A program made the position numbers and the translations under genes. A DNA stretch of 64,000 bases from Pandoraea eparura. Its GTDB lineage: Bacteria > Pseudomonadota > Gammaproteobacteria > Burkholderiales > Burkholderiaceae. How positions within the stretch are numbered: the stretch's first letter is position 1; each line of letters begins with the position of its first letter. Below the pieces are notes generated by a model. The model did not search any database. It saw only the letters and a program-made list of their open reading frames with translations, and was not told the origin of the DNA. The stretch is taken from contig NZ_CABPSH010000002.1 of the NCBI RefSeq assembly GCF_902459725.1, positions 744,001 to 808,000 on the forward strand, given 5' to 3'. Below, piece after piece: positions 49,362 to 58,949 of this stretch.

Positions 49362-49703
49362 GTCCTGGCACCGTCACCGGACGCCCGGTCAGAAGCGGCG
49401 TTGCCCGCGCGACGAGCCCCCGCCGGGACGGCGCAACGCCCGCAATATCGTGCGAATTCCTCAGGTATTGCCGACGAATTCGTGACACATGTTTATACTT
49501 TGGGCTGCAGTACATCATGCATTCGGCCGGAGCCCCCCCGGAACGGCCTTGACGTTTCGTCAGATTGCCGATGGCCCGGCCCCCATGGCATCCCGTGCCA
49601 GGCACCGGGTTTGTCGGTTTGGCTCAACGACATCATGAATTCGCCGCGCCGATGCCACCCTCGCGGGTGTGCGTCGGTGCTGCCTATTTGCCGTCCAGGG
49701 ACA

Positions 49704-52700
49704 ATGCAAGCCACCAGATCGCTCTACCTGCTCGGACCAATGCGGGTCGAACAAGGCAAACAGGCGTGCGCCGTGAAATACACGAAAGCGCGCGGCCTGC
49801 TGGCCTATCTCGCCCTGCAGCCGGGCTTTCACACGCGCGGCGCACTCGCTGACCTGTTCTGGCCCGATGAAGATGGTCAGGGAGGCCGCGACAAGCTCAA
49901 GCGCATGCTCTTCCACCTGCGCGACACCCTCGGCGACGAACTCTTCGAATCCGATCGTCAGGTCGTGCGTCTGCGCCCGGAAACCGGTCTGTGGATCGAC
50001 GCACACGTCTTCGCGAGCATGATCGAGCAGGCCCATCGCACGCTCGACGCCGTGACGGGCCTGGATCTGGCGGCCCATCTGCAGCATCTGGCCGATGCCG
50101 TCGCCCTCTACCAAGGGCCCTTTCTGCACGGACTGTCGGTACGCGACACACCCGATCTCGAACAATGGATCGAGCTGCAACGCGACGAATATCAACGCCG
50201 CCGCGTCTTCGGCGAAAGGCTGCTCGCCGACGGTTACGCGCGTCTGGGTGACCTCGATCAGGCACTCGCGCATGCCCGCCAGCTCGTCGCGCTCGCACCG
50301 TTCGACGAATCGGGCTGGCAATGCCTGCTCGCGCTGCTGCTGCGCGCCGGACGCCGCGACGAGGCCGAAACCGAATACCGCCGCCTGTGCGAGATCCTCG
50401 ACGAGGAGCTCGGTGAGCTGCCCGGCGAAGCGCTCACGCAATTGCTTGAGACACCCCCTGCACGCATGGAACAGCGCGCCACGGGCCCCGAGCGTCGCCA
50501 GGTGACCGTCGTGGCCATCGAATTCGCGCCAAACGGTATCGACGATCCCGACCTGCTCGTCGGCACCATGCGCCCGCCACTCGTCCAATGCGAGACGATC
50601 CTGCGCCAGTCGTGGGGCTATACGGTGCGCACGCCGACGGGTGGCCTGCTCGGCTATTTCGGGTACCCCACCGCGCTCGAGGGCGCCGGACGTCACGCCG
50701 TCGAAGCCGCCATGCGCTGCGCGCACGCAAGTTCTGCGCGCGTCGGCATCGGTGTGGGCATTCACACCGGGCTCGTCATCAGCTCGGTGGCCGACGATAG
50801 CCCCGACACCGGCGGACGCGTCTCGCGCTCGGCCACGCAGTTGGCCGACATGGCGCTACCCGGTGAAGTCCTGATCTGCGACGCCACGCAGCGCCTCATC
50901 GGCGTGGCCATCGCCACCACGCCGCACGGCAGCGTGCGCGAGCGTCATGCGCATCGCGAGATTCCTGTCTTTCGCGTCAATCCCGATCCGATGCCGGAGC
51001 GTCGTTCCCGCCGTCGCGCGGCCATGCTCTTCGGCCGCGACGCCACGCTGGCCGAACTCACCGCCGTGCACACGGCCATGCGCGACGCCAGCGCCGGACA
51101 CGGGGTGCTGGCGCTCGTGATCGGCGAGGCCGGCATCGGCAAATCGGCGCTGGTGCGGCATTTCGTCGAGACGCGCGGCCTGCGCGCGATCGAACTGGCC
51201 TGCGCACCGGACGGCGCAGGCACGCCGTTCCACCCGATCGCACGCTGGCTGCGCACACAATCGGTCGACGACGCCGCGCAACTGCCGCAACCCGCTCTGC
51301 TGGCGCATCGCCGCCTGTGCGCCCTGTTCAACATGCACGCCGACGGCAATGTGCCGCACGCGTGGAAGCAGGCCGTGCTCGACGAAGCCCCTGCCCTGCT
51401 CGCCGCGTTGCTCCCCGACGGCGGCGTGCTGGTGCTCGACGACGCCCACTGGGCCGATCCGTCCACGCTGGAATGGCTTGCGCTCATGGCGGAAAATCCG
51501 CCGCACGGCCGCCTGCTGATGGTGTGCGCCCGCCCCGAATTCGAACAACCGTGGCGTCATCACGTGGGCTTGCGCCGCATCGACCTGGCGCCGCTCGACG
51601 CGGGAGCAGCCGCGTCCATCGTGCGCGCCGCGACCCCGCGCGTGGCCCTGCCCGCCGCCCTGCGCGAGCGCATCGTGCATCTGGCCGAGGGCGTGCCGCT
51701 GTTCCTGCAGGAGCTGGCGCGGGCCACCGCCGCCCAACAGGGCGCCCGCACCGCCGCCGGCGCCATGCCCATGCCCGCGAGCCTTCAGGAGCTGATGATG
51801 GCTCGCATTGACGCCGCGGGCAGCGCCAAGCCGGTCGCCCACTTTGCGTCGTGCCTCGGTCCGGCGTTTCAGGCCGATCTGCTCGCGGCAGCGAGCGGTC
51901 GCTCGATGGCGCTGGTCGAGCGCGCGCTCGACACGCTCGTCGCCTGCGCGCTGGTGCAGCGTCAGGACAATGGCCGCTACGTTTTCCGCCACGCGCTCCT
52001 GCACAAGGCCGCTTATGACGCGCAGCCGCAGGAACGCCGTCAGGACGCGCACCGCCGGATCGCCCTCGCCATGCGCGAGCATGCCGTCGTGCAGACCGAA
52101 CCCGAAGTGCTTGCGTGGCACTTCCGTCAAGCCGACGAACCGGACGCCGCCATCGAGCACTACCGTCTCGCGGGGGAGTACGCGACAGGACGACAGGCAT
52201 TCCGCGAAGCGTGTGCGCACTACCAGAGCGCGCTCGACGTCTTGCGGAGCACGGGTTCCGCTGCGCAGACCGCGCAGCGCGAGTTGTCACTGCGCATGGC
52301 GCTCGGTGTGCCGCTCGTGTCGCTGCATGGCTATGGCTCGGAGCCGGCGCGTCATAACTTCGAGACGGCCCTCGCACTCGCACAGCCGATGGGGGACGAC
52401 GTCGCGCTGTTCCCGGTCTTCTGGGGACTGTGGCTCGGTTCCAGTTCGTGGAGCGGCTTCGAGCGCAGCATCGAACTCTCGCGCAAGCTCATTCTCATCG
52501 CGGAACAAGCCGGTGCCGCGCCGTTGCTCGCGCACGCGTATTACGCGCTGGGCAACAGCCTGTGCTGCCACGGCGACTTCGGCGGCGCGGTCACCGCACT
52601 GGAGACCAGCCTCGCGCATTACCGTCCCGAACACGCCGACACCGGGCTGGGCGAAGACGCCCGCATCACCGCGCTGTCGTTCCTCTCGTGGGCGTACTGG

Positions 52701-53459
52701 TTCACGGGGCGGCACGACGCCTCGCTCGCGGCCAGCGAAGCGGCGCTGGCGATGGGACGTCAGCAGGGTCGCCGTTACTCCTTCTCGTTCGCCCTCGTGT
52801 TTGCCGCGATGCTGCGCCGCCTGCGCCGCGAGGTGGCCTCCGCCGAAGCGCTGGCGAGCGAGGCCATCGAAGTGGCGTCGGAAACGGGTGTAGCGCTCTG
52901 GGCGCTCGCCGGACAGACGATTCGCGGCTGGGCGCTCGCCTCGCGCGGCGACGTAAGCGGCCTCGAGCGCATCACCGACAGCGTAGGACGCCTGAGCGAA
53001 ATCATGGGCGGGGTGGAAGGCATCTTCTTCGGGTTGCTCGTGGAGGCATGCGCCGGCACCGGCGACATCGCGCTCGGACTGCACGCGGCCGAGCGTGGCA
53101 CCCACGTGACCGTGCGCCGCAGCGATGCCCATTGGCAAGCGGAGTTCCTGCGCCAGAAAGGTTGCTTTCTTCGCGCGGGCCATCACCCCGACGACGCCGT
53201 ACGTCCTTGGCTCGAACACGCGCTGCAGATCGCGCGGGCGCAGGCGTCGCCGATGCTCACCCTGCGCGCGGCGCTCAGCCTGTTGCGCCTGGGGGGCGGC
53301 AATGCGCCGGGCGACCCCGAGTACGTGGCCCTGTTGCGCGAGGCACTCGACGCATTGCAAGGCGGCGAGACCCTCGCCGACGTGCAGGAGGCCCGGGCGG
53401 TGATCGCCGACGTTTTCGCACGCCGGCCCATCCTGCGCGCGGCCCGCTACGGCAGCTGA
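49704..53459 (+). CDS. Large multidomain regulator: BTAD, degenerate cyclase domain, STAND ATPase, TPR
   Basis: A 1251-residue protein. Domains in order: OmpR-like winged helix plus BTAD (about residues 5-255, as in SARP regulators; LLAYLALQPGFHTRGALADLFWPDE); a class III nucleotidyl-cyclase homology domain (about 262-395); an AAA-type STAND ATPase with Walker A GEAGIGKSALV (about 474) and Walker B VLVLDDAHWAD (about 575); then helical/TPR-like repeats to the end. In the cyclase domain the usual metal-binding FCD is AIEF and the GDG of GDGLLAYFGYP is TGG, so it is probably not catalytic. The gene is divergent from the siderophore receptor. The ATG at 49704 has AGGG upstream; the frame stays open far upstream but only as the antisense of the receptor. 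Targets unknown. Confidence 0.88.
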   Translation: MQATRSLYLLGPMRVEQGKQACAVKYTKARGLLAYLALQPGFHTRGALADLFWPDEDGQGGRDKLKRMLFHLRDTLGDELFESDRQVVRLRPETGLWIDAHVFASMIEQAHRTLDAVTGLDLAAHLQHLADAVALYQGPFLHGLSVRDTPDLEQWIELQRDEYQRRRVFGERLLADGYARLGDLDQALAHARQLVALAPFDESGWQCLLALLLRAGRRDEAETEYRRLCEILDEELGELPGEALTQLLETPPARMEQRATGPERRQVTVVAIEFAPNGIDDPDLLVGTMRPPLVQCETILRQSWGYTVRTPTGGLLGYFGYPTALEGAGRHAVEAAMRCAHASSARVGIGVGIHTGLVISSVADDSPDTGGRVSRSATQLADMALPGEVLICDATQRLIGVAIATTPHGSVRERHAHREIPVFRVNPDPMPERRSRRRAAMLFGRDATLAELTAVHTAMRDASAGHGVLALVIGEAGIGKSALVRHFVETRGLRAIELACAPDGAGTPFHPIARWLRTQSVDDAAQLPQPALLAHRRLCALFNMHADGNVPHAWKQAVLDEAPALLAALLPDGGVLVLDDAHWADPSTLEWLALMAENPPHGRLLMVCARPEFEQPWRHHVGLRRIDLAPLDAGAAASIVRAATPRVALPAALRERIVHLAEGVPLFLQELARATAAQQGARTAAGAMPMPASLQELMMARIDAAGSAKPVAHFASCLGPAFQADLLAAASGRSMALVERALDTLVACALVQRQDNGRYVFRHALLHKAAYDAQPQERRQDAHRRIALAMREHAVVQTEPEVLAWHFRQADEPDAAIEHYRLAGEYATGRQAFREACAHYQSALDVLRSTGSAAQTAQRELSLRMALGVPLVSLHGYGSEPARHNFETALALAQPMGDDVALFPVFWGLWLGSSSWSGFERSIELSRKLILIAEQAGAAPLLAHAYYALGNSLCCHGDFGGAVTALETSLAHYRPEHADTGLGEDARITALSFLSWAYWFTGRHDASLAASEAALAMGRQQGRRYSFSFALVFAAMLRRLRREVASAEALASEAIEVASETGVALWALAGQTIRGWALASRGDVSGLERITDSVGRLSEIMGGVEGIFFGLLVEACAGTGDIALGLHAAERGTHVTVRRSDAHWQAEFLRQKGCFLRAGHHPDDAVRPWLEHALQIARAQASPMLTLRAALSLLRLGGGNAPGDPEYVALLREALDALQGGETLADVQEARAVIADVFARRPILRAARYGS

Positions 53460-53601
53460 TCGGGCAACGGCAGGCGGCGTGCCTGCGCCGGCCATGCGCG
53501 CACCGCGCGAATAGCCGCTATCAGGCACGCCATATGTCCGTGCGGAGCGCGGCCGCTATATTGCGGCGACCGGTGCCCCCAAGCCCAACCACCGAACCGA
53601 C

Positions 53602-54189
53602 ATGTCTCTCGACCCCATGCGCGTGCCCACCGGCGCCTCGCCGGACACCCGCCTCACCGCCACCGGTGCGCCGCCCGCCTCGGTGAGTCCCGTCGCTGTC
53701 GCGCACACCGATCCCATCGCGCCCGACGCGTTGGTGTCGCGGGAAGTGGTCGTCTCCGGCTGCGTCAAGCGTCGCTATTCCTTCGATCTCTGCGCACTGA
53801 TGCGCCTGCCGACGCAACTGACCGGGCCGCTCGACATCGTTTGCCTGTCGGGCCGGACGGTGCGCGGCGCCAGCGAATACAAGGGCGTCAGGCTGAGTGC
53901 ACTGCTCGACGTCGCACAACTGCGACTGCCGCACGCGCGCGACTTCACGCGAGCCTTCATATTGGCGCAAGGCGCCGACGGCTACACCGTCATGTTCTCG
54001 TGGCACGAGCTGTACAACACGCCCGTGGGCATCGGCGCACTCGTCGTCTATGAACGCGACGGACGACCGCTTGACGACGACGAAGGCGGCATCGGCCTAA
54101 TTTCGACGGGCGATTTTCGCGTGGCGCTACGCCAGGTACGTGCACTCAAGCGGCTCTCCGTCCATTTGGCCGAACCCCCGCTGCGTTGA
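53602..54189 (+). CDS. Small molybdopterin-binding-domain protein
   Basis: A 195-residue protein with an Ala/Pro-rich N-terminus (no clear export signal), then a sulfite-oxidase-type molybdopterin-binding fold: VSGCVKRRYSFDLCALMRLP, LDIVCLSGRTVRG (Cys at the usual molybdenum-ligand position), YKGVRLSALLDVA, ADGYTVMFSWHELYNTPVG. Substrate and redox partner unknown; it is a stand-alone domain. Confidence 0.75.
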   Translation: MSLDPMRVPTGASPDTRLTATGAPPASVSPVAVAHTDPIAPDALVSREVVVSGCVKRRYSFDLCALMRLPTQLTGPLDIVCLSGRTVRGASEYKGVRLSALLDVAQLRLPHARDFTRAFILAQGADGYTVMFSWHELYNTPVGIGALVVYERDGRPLDDDEGGIGLISTGDFRVALRQVRALKRLSVHLAEPPLR

Positions 54190-54253
54190 CGCCCCCCCAC
54201 GCCGAGCGTGAGCCCCATACACTGGTGGCACATTTCTCACGGTCAAGCGAACG

Positions 54254-55333
54254 ATGACGACACCTCACCTCACGCCTGTCGCGACACGCGCGAAAGCCGT
54301 CGGTCGCTGGTGCATGCCGCCCGAGTGGCATCTGCATGCCGCCTGCTGGATGGCGTGGCCGAGCCACTCGGTCATGTCGGGCGCGCGCCGGCATGAGGTC
54401 GTCGGCGAGTTGGGACGCATGGCCCATGCGATCGCCCACTTCGAGCCGTTGCATGTGGCGGTCGCCCCCCCTCATCTCGACGAAGCGCGCCGCCTCCTGC
54501 CCGCCGCGGCCACGCTTCACCCGATGCCCGTCGACGATCACTGGATGCGCGACACCGGCCCGACCTTCGTGCTCGACGACGCCGGGTCGCTGCACGCGCT
54601 GCGCTGGAACTTCAACGGCTGGGGATGGAAGATCCGGCCGATGCCCGACGCCGATCCCAAGCTCGCGCAACGCGTCGCGCTAGCGCTCGACGTGGCCACG
54701 ACGTCAATGCCGATCGTGGCCGAAGGCGGGTCGTGGCACGTAGATGGCGAGGGCACGCTGATCGTGACGCAGACGTCGATTCTCAACCCGAATCGCAACC
54801 CGGGCCTGACACGTCGCGAGGCGGAAGACGTATTCCGTCATTGGCTGGGCGTGACGCACGTCGTGTGGCTGCCCGGCTCATCGCTGGACACGATCACCGA
54901 CGGTCACGTCGACGGCATCGCGAGCTTCGTGCGACCCGGCGTATTGCTCGCCACCGGCGCCGATGGGAATGACGGGAATGACGAATGGGCGCGTGAGGCG
55001 AGGGAAAACCTGCGGGCACTGCGCCTCGCGCGCGATGCCTGCGGACGGTACTTCGACATCGGCCTGCTGCCCGGCATCGACTTCGACGCCCTACCCACCG
55101 CGGTCGCGGACGATCCCGACTTCGCTCCGGAGTATGTGAATTTCTATCTGCCCAACGGGGGCGTAGTGATGGCGTCGTTTGGCGATGTGGCGGCCGATGC
55201 GCAGGCACGCGACATCGTGCAGCGGGCGTTCCCCGACCGACGTATCGCGCAGGTGCCGCTGCGCGGCATTGCGCGGCGCGGCGGTGGGATTCATTGCTGC
55301 ACGCAACAACAACCGGCGGCAGTCTCGCGCTGA
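54254..55333 (+). CDS. aguA: Agmatine deiminase
   Basis: Hydrolyses agmatine to N-carbamoylputrescine and ammonia (guanidino-modifying enzyme superfamily). The 359-residue protein starts with WCMPPEWHLHAACWMAWPSH, and has DDHWMRDTGPTF, EGGSWHVDGEGTL, DGHVDGIASF (catalytic His) and the catalytic-Cys block GGIHCCTQQ near residue 347. No N-carbamoylputrescine amidase (AguB) is adjacent. Confidence 0.95.
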   Translation: MTTPHLTPVATRAKAVGRWCMPPEWHLHAACWMAWPSHSVMSGARRHEVVGELGRMAHAIAHFEPLHVAVAPPHLDEARRLLPAAATLHPMPVDDHWMRDTGPTFVLDDAGSLHALRWNFNGWGWKIRPMPDADPKLAQRVALALDVATTSMPIVAEGGSWHVDGEGTLIVTQTSILNPNRNPGLTRREAEDVFRHWLGVTHVVWLPGSSLDTITDGHVDGIASFVRPGVLLATGADGNDGNDEWAREARENLRALRLARDACGRYFDIGLLPGIDFDALPTAVADDPDFAPEYVNFYLPNGGVVMASFGDVAADAQARDIVQRAFPDRRIAQVPLRGIARRGGGIHCCTQQQPAAVSR

Positions 55334-55375
55334 GTTGTCGTCGCGGGCATCACTCCCGGTCGGCCCGGACTCGCC

Positions 55376-56440
55376 TTAACTCGACACCGTCCGACGTTTG
55401 CGCGCGGGTGCAGCCTTCGTCGCCGCTTCGGTCTTTGTATCGGTCTTCGCATCTGCCTTTGTTTTGGCCATTGCGCCAACGGCTTTCGTGCCGGTGGCCT
55501 TCGGCTTCGCTGCCGACTTGCCGACGGCCTTCGTCGCGGACGTCGCGGACGTCGCGACACGCGTCGTCGTGGGCTTCGCCACCCGCTTCCCCTCGCCGGC
55601 CGGCGCGCGCACGCCGTTCGTCCCGAGTTGCGAGCGCACGCGCTGCTGCATGTCGACAATATCCGAATCGAGAATGAGTCGACCGCGCAGCTTCCCGTTC
55701 ATCCGTTTGATGTAGGTGCGCGCCTCCTGCATATGAAGATGCATGAGTTCGCGTACGCGTTGCGCATCCCCCGCGCGCGCCGCGTCGGTGATCTGGCGAT
55801 GGATATCGACGTTCGCCGTGCCGAACTTCTCGTGCTCGCGTCGCGGTGTCTCGTTGCCGAACACAATCAGTTGGCGAATCATCTCGTTGACGAGTTCGCA
55901 GGTGAACCGCAGAAAGCTGTTGGGGTTGGCCGCCGCGAGAATGTCGTGAAAGTCCATGTCGGCCTGACGCTGGCGCAGCAATTCACGCCGGTCGTGCGAC
56001 GCGGGACTGCAACAGGCCATGTTGTGCTCCAGCGCGTCGAAGTCGGCCTCGGTCAGATGCGGCACCGCACCGGCGGCCAGCTCGGGTTCGAGCAACTGAC
56101 GCACCGTGTAGATGTCGTCGATGCTCACTTCCTTGAAGAAGAGATAGTTCTGCATGAGCTGGAACGTGCGCTCGAGCGGCACTTCCACCACCATGCCGCC
56201 GCCCGACGGCCCCGTGCTCACCTTGATGAGTCCCTGCACTTCGAGCGACTTGAGCGCTTCACGAATGGTGCTCTTCGACACCGCGAACATCTGCTGCAAC
56301 TCCACCTCGCGCGGCAGGCGGTCGCCGGGCAGCAAATTGCCCTCCGTAATCAGGCGCTTGATGGCTTCGGCGACCAGATCGCCGCGCTTTTGTTGTTTGA
56401 TTTCCAACGGCTCTCGCACCGTTTGCGCATCTCGTGCCAT
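55376..56440 (-). CDS. GntR/FadR-type (FCD) regulator with a histone-like tail
   Basis: A 354-residue regulator. The N-terminal winged helix is GDLVAEAIKRLITEGNLLPGDRLPREVELQQMFAVSKSTIREALKSLEVQGLIKV (about 19-73), followed by an all-helical FCD ligand domain (about 95-245, with IYTVRQLLEPELAAGAVPHLTEADF and the metal-binding histidines expected in H..D..FH). The last 90 residues are Lys/Ala/Thr-rich (AKTKADAKTDTKTEAATKAAPARKRR), like AlgP or histone H1. It is divergent from the transporter operon and probably controls it. Confidence 0.92.
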   Translation of the reverse strand: MARDAQTVREPLEIKQQKRGDLVAEAIKRLITEGNLLPGDRLPREVELQQMFAVSKSTIREALKSLEVQGLIKVSTGPSGGGMVVEVPLERTFQLMQNYLFFKEVSIDDIYTVRQLLEPELAAGAVPHLTEADFDALEHNMACCSPASHDRRELLRQRQADMDFHDILAAANPNSFLRFTCELVNEMIRQLIVFGNETPRREHEKFGTANVDIHRQITDAARAGDAQRVRELMHLHMQEARTYIKRMNGKLRGRLILDSDIVDMQQRVRSQLGTNGVRAPAGEGKRVAKPTTTRVATSATSATKAVGKSAAKPKATGTKAVGAMAKTKADAKTDTKTEAATKAAPARKRRTVSS

Positions 56441-56525
56441 ATGGCGCCTCACAAGGATCGGTTCACCTGACTGACAGGCTTGCGAACGGGTTCTACCGGC
56501 GGTGCCGGATGAGAATTTTTTCCGA

Positions 56526-56554
56526 TTGACACCCCGAAATATTATACCTACGAT
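56526..56554 (+). promoter_or_regulatory. Sigma70-type promoter of the transporter operon
   Basis: TTGACA (56526-56531), a 17-base spacer, then TACGAT (56549-56554). Predicted start near 56561, about 173 bases before the first gene. Confidence 0.75.
56541..56546 (-). promoter_or_regulatory. Candidate -10 element of the GntR gene
   Basis: A perfect TATAAT on the minus strand, embedded in the spacer of the opposing promoter; no clear -35. About 100 bases ahead of the GntR ATG. Confidence 0.5.
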
Positions 56555-56565
56555 CAAATTCATCC

Positions 56566-56583
56566 TATTTATCATAATAAATA
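56566..56583. promoter_or_regulatory. Perfect inverted repeat, candidate GntR operator
   Basis: TATTTAT CATA ATAAATA, placed just after the predicted transcription start of the operon and over the -35 zone of the divergent GntR promoter; binding there could control both. Confidence 0.65.
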
Positions 56584-56733
56584 TGACGGATAGGGATAAG
56601 GCCCCGGACGTTGCAGGTTGTCACTGTCAGGTCGCCGCCTCGGATCGATTTTTTCAGACCGCTGGCCGGTCAGCGTGTGACGCGCTGCACGTTTGCACCC
56701 CATGAACGATTGCTCCCTTCCCTGGAGATCCAA

Positions 56734-57939
56734 TTGAATCGTCGTGAACTGTTGAAGCTCGCCGCTGCGGCGTCTCTGCCTGCCTCCTTGATCACCACGC
56801 GCGATGTGTTCGCGCAAACCACCGGCGCCATCCAGTTGGCGTGCCCGGTACCGATGTCGGGCCCGTTCGCGGCCAACGGCAAGTTTGCCGATCTGGGCAT
56901 GAAGCTCATCGTCGAGCAGTACGGCAAGGTGGTTGGTCGCCCGCTCGCCTATACGACCCTCGATACCGAAGGCAAGCCCGCCACGGCCATCCGACGCGTG
57001 CAGGAAATCGCGCAACAGAAGGGTGCTCGCTTCTTCGCAGGCGGCATTCTGTCGTCCGAAGCACTGGCCATGGGCAAGGAAGTCGAGAAGGCCGGCGGCA
57101 TTTTCATCACGACGGCGGGCGCTGACGAAATCACGGGCAAGGACTGCAACAGCGCCACGTTCCGCTGGTCGGTGCCGACCTTCGGCGCCATCGAGCAAAC
57201 GGTGCGCCCGCTCATCGAATCGATGCCCAAGGCCAAGCGCTGGTACACGATCACGCCGCAATACGTGTTCGGCGAAGGCTTGCTCACAGCCGCGAAGAAC
57301 GTCTTCAAGGAAAAAGGTATCGAGCACGTCGGCAACAGCTATCACTCGCTGTCGGAGAAGGAATTTTCGGGCTATCTCACGAACGCGGTCGCCGCCAAGC
57401 CCGACGTGCTGCTGCTCCTGAACTTCGGCTCGCAATCGTCCGACACGCTGCGTCAGGCGGTGAGCTTCGGCATGAAGAACAACTGCACGATCCTGATGGC
57501 GTGGGCCTCCGGCCTTGAGCAGTTCGAGACGCTCGGCGCCGATCTGTGCGACGGCGTGTATTTTGGCGCACAGTACTGGCATGCGGTCGCCTCGCCGCTG
57601 AACCTCGATCTCGTCAAGCGCACGCAGGCGCGCTTCAAGCAGAACCCGAACTACAGCCTCGCGGGCTCGTACATCTGCACGAAGCTCATGCTCGACGGTA
57701 TGATCAAGGCCGGCAGCGCCGATCCGAAGGCCGTCATCGCCGCGATGGAAGGCATGAAGTACGACGGGCTCACGGGGCCGGAAGAAATCCGCAAGGGCGA
57801 CCACCAGGTGCTCAAGAACTACTATCTGCTCAAGGGCAAGCCCAAGTCGAAGATGCGCAACGCCGACGACTTCGCCGACATTGTCAGCGCAGGGAAATCG
57901 TTCCTGCCGCTCGACAAGACCGAGTGCAAGCTGACCTGA
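56734..57939 (+). CDS. Branched-chain-amino-acid-type ABC transporter, substrate-binding protein
   Basis: A 401-residue periplasmic binding protein of the LivJ/UrtA-like class. The start is a TTG with GGAGA six bases upstream; no better start fits. The N-terminus (NRRELLKLAAAASLPASL) is a twin-arginine-like signal, unusual but known for this class. The mature protein starts near QTTGAIQLACPVPMSGPFAANGKFADLGMKLIVEQYG. It is the first gene of the operon. The ligand is not readable from sequence; the enzymes downstream suggest an amide or N-carbamoyl compound. Confidence 0.92.
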   Translation: MNRRELLKLAAAASLPASLITTRDVFAQTTGAIQLACPVPMSGPFAANGKFADLGMKLIVEQYGKVVGRPLAYTTLDTEGKPATAIRRVQEIAQQKGARFFAGGILSSEALAMGKEVEKAGGIFITTAGADEITGKDCNSATFRWSVPTFGAIEQTVRPLIESMPKAKRWYTITPQYVFGEGLLTAAKNVFKEKGIEHVGNSYHSLSEKEFSGYLTNAVAAKPDVLLLLNFGSQSSDTLRQAVSFGMKNNCTILMAWASGLEQFETLGADLCDGVYFGAQYWHAVASPLNLDLVKRTQARFKQNPNYSLAGSYICTKLMLDGMIKAGSADPKAVIAAMEGMKYDGLTGPEEIRKGDHQVLKNYYLLKGKPKSKMRNADDFADIVSAGKSFLPLDKTECKLT

Positions 57940-58091
57940 GCCGGTAGCGCAGCGCGCCGCCGCTGCGCGAATGCTCACACCGTGTCGCTCGCGGGGACAC
58001 CTGGCCGTCCCCGCAAGTGTCGTCTGTGCCGCGCGGCGAAAGCCGGACGGCACACGGTGCTCCACGTCCACCCAAGCTCTTCGGGACGCGC

Positions 58092-58949
58092 ATGAACGTC
58101 TATTTTCTGCAGGTCATCAACGGCATCGGGATCGGGATGCTGTACTTCCTGCTCGCCGTCGGGTTGTCGATCATCTTCGGCCTGCTGCGCTTCGTGAATT
58201 TCGCGCACGGCGCCTTCTATGTGCTCGGCGCATATTGCTGCTACCAGGCCATGCAATGGGGCCTGTCTTTCTGGCTCGCGCTGATCGTCTGCCCGATCGT
58301 CGTCGGCGCCCTCGCCTGGATTGCCGAGAAGCTGCTGCTCTCGCGCATCTACGAGAAAGCGCACGAATTCCACATCCTCGTCACGGTCGGCCTGGCGCTC
58401 GTCGTGCAGGAACTGGTCATCATCATCTGGGGCCCGCTCGGCGATAACGTCGCCGTACCCGCGGCGCTCAACGGCGTGGTGATGTGGGGCAGCTTCATTT
58501 ATCCGAAGTATCGACTCTTCCTCATCGGCTTCACCGCCGTGTTCGCCGCCGTGCTCTGGTGGCTGCTCGAAGGCACGCGCCTGGGCAGTGCGGTGCGCGC
58601 GGGCAGCGAGTCGTCAGAAATGGTGTCGCTGCTCGGCATCAACGTGTTCCGGGTGTTCAGCCTTGCGTTCGCGCTCGGCGCCGGCACCGCCGCGTTGGCC
58701 GGGGTGTTGGCGGCGCCGGTGCGCGGTGTCGACCCGTTCATGGGTATCGAGGCGCTGGGCATCGCCTTCGTGGTGGTCGTCATCGGCGGCATGGGCAGTT
58801 TCGCAGGCGCGCTTGTGGGCGGTCTCGTGATCGGCATCGTGCAAAGTCTGATGAGCACGATCTGGCCGGAAGGCGCACGACTGATGATCTACGTGGCGAT
58901 GGCGGCGGTGCTGCTCATGCGTCCGCACGGCCTGCTCGGGAGGGGATGA
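58092..58949 (+). CDS. Branched-chain-type ABC transporter permease (LivH-like)
   Basis: A 285-residue inner-membrane permease with about eight helices; MNVYFLQVINGIGIGMLYFLLAVGLSIIFGLLRFVNFAHGAFY is the LivH-type start, and EALGIAFVVVVIGGMGSFAGALVGGLVIGI the coupling region. It overlaps the next permease by 4 bases. Confidence 0.94.
   Translation: MNVYFLQVINGIGIGMLYFLLAVGLSIIFGLLRFVNFAHGAFYVLGAYCCYQAMQWGLSFWLALIVCPIVVGALAWIAEKLLLSRIYEKAHEFHILVTVGLALVVQELVIIIWGPLGDNVAVPAALNGVVMWGSFIYPKYRLFLIGFTAVFAAVLWWLLEGTRLGSAVRAGSESSEMVSLLGINVFRVFSLAFALGAGTAALAGVLAAPVRGVDPFMGIEALGIAFVVVVIGGMGSFAGALVGGLVIGIVQSLMSTIWPEGARLMIYVAMAAVLLMRPHGLLGRG

Larger units (their letters stand above)
49089..49703. other. 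Divergent region between the siderophore receptor and the BTAD regulator
   Basis: No gene supported. It holds a Fur box (49214-49238) and an array of 10-bp repeats (49282-49361). Open frames crossing it are products of the repeat and of high GC. Confidence 0.7.

Noticed and set aside
49261-49370. CRISPR-like appearance of the repeat array
   Set aside because: The 10-bp units abut with no spacers and no cas genes are present; it is a simple tandem repeat.
47619-49703. Upstream extension of the BTAD regulator frame
   Set aside because: The frame stays open for 695 codons but this part is antisense to the siderophore receptor and crosses the repeat array; the BTAD start at 49704 has its own ribosome site and domain start.
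54962-54983. Short repeat GGGAATGAC within the agmatine deiminase gene
   Set aside because: Two 9-base copies in frame (DGNDGND); a coding-level duplication with no structural consequence visible.
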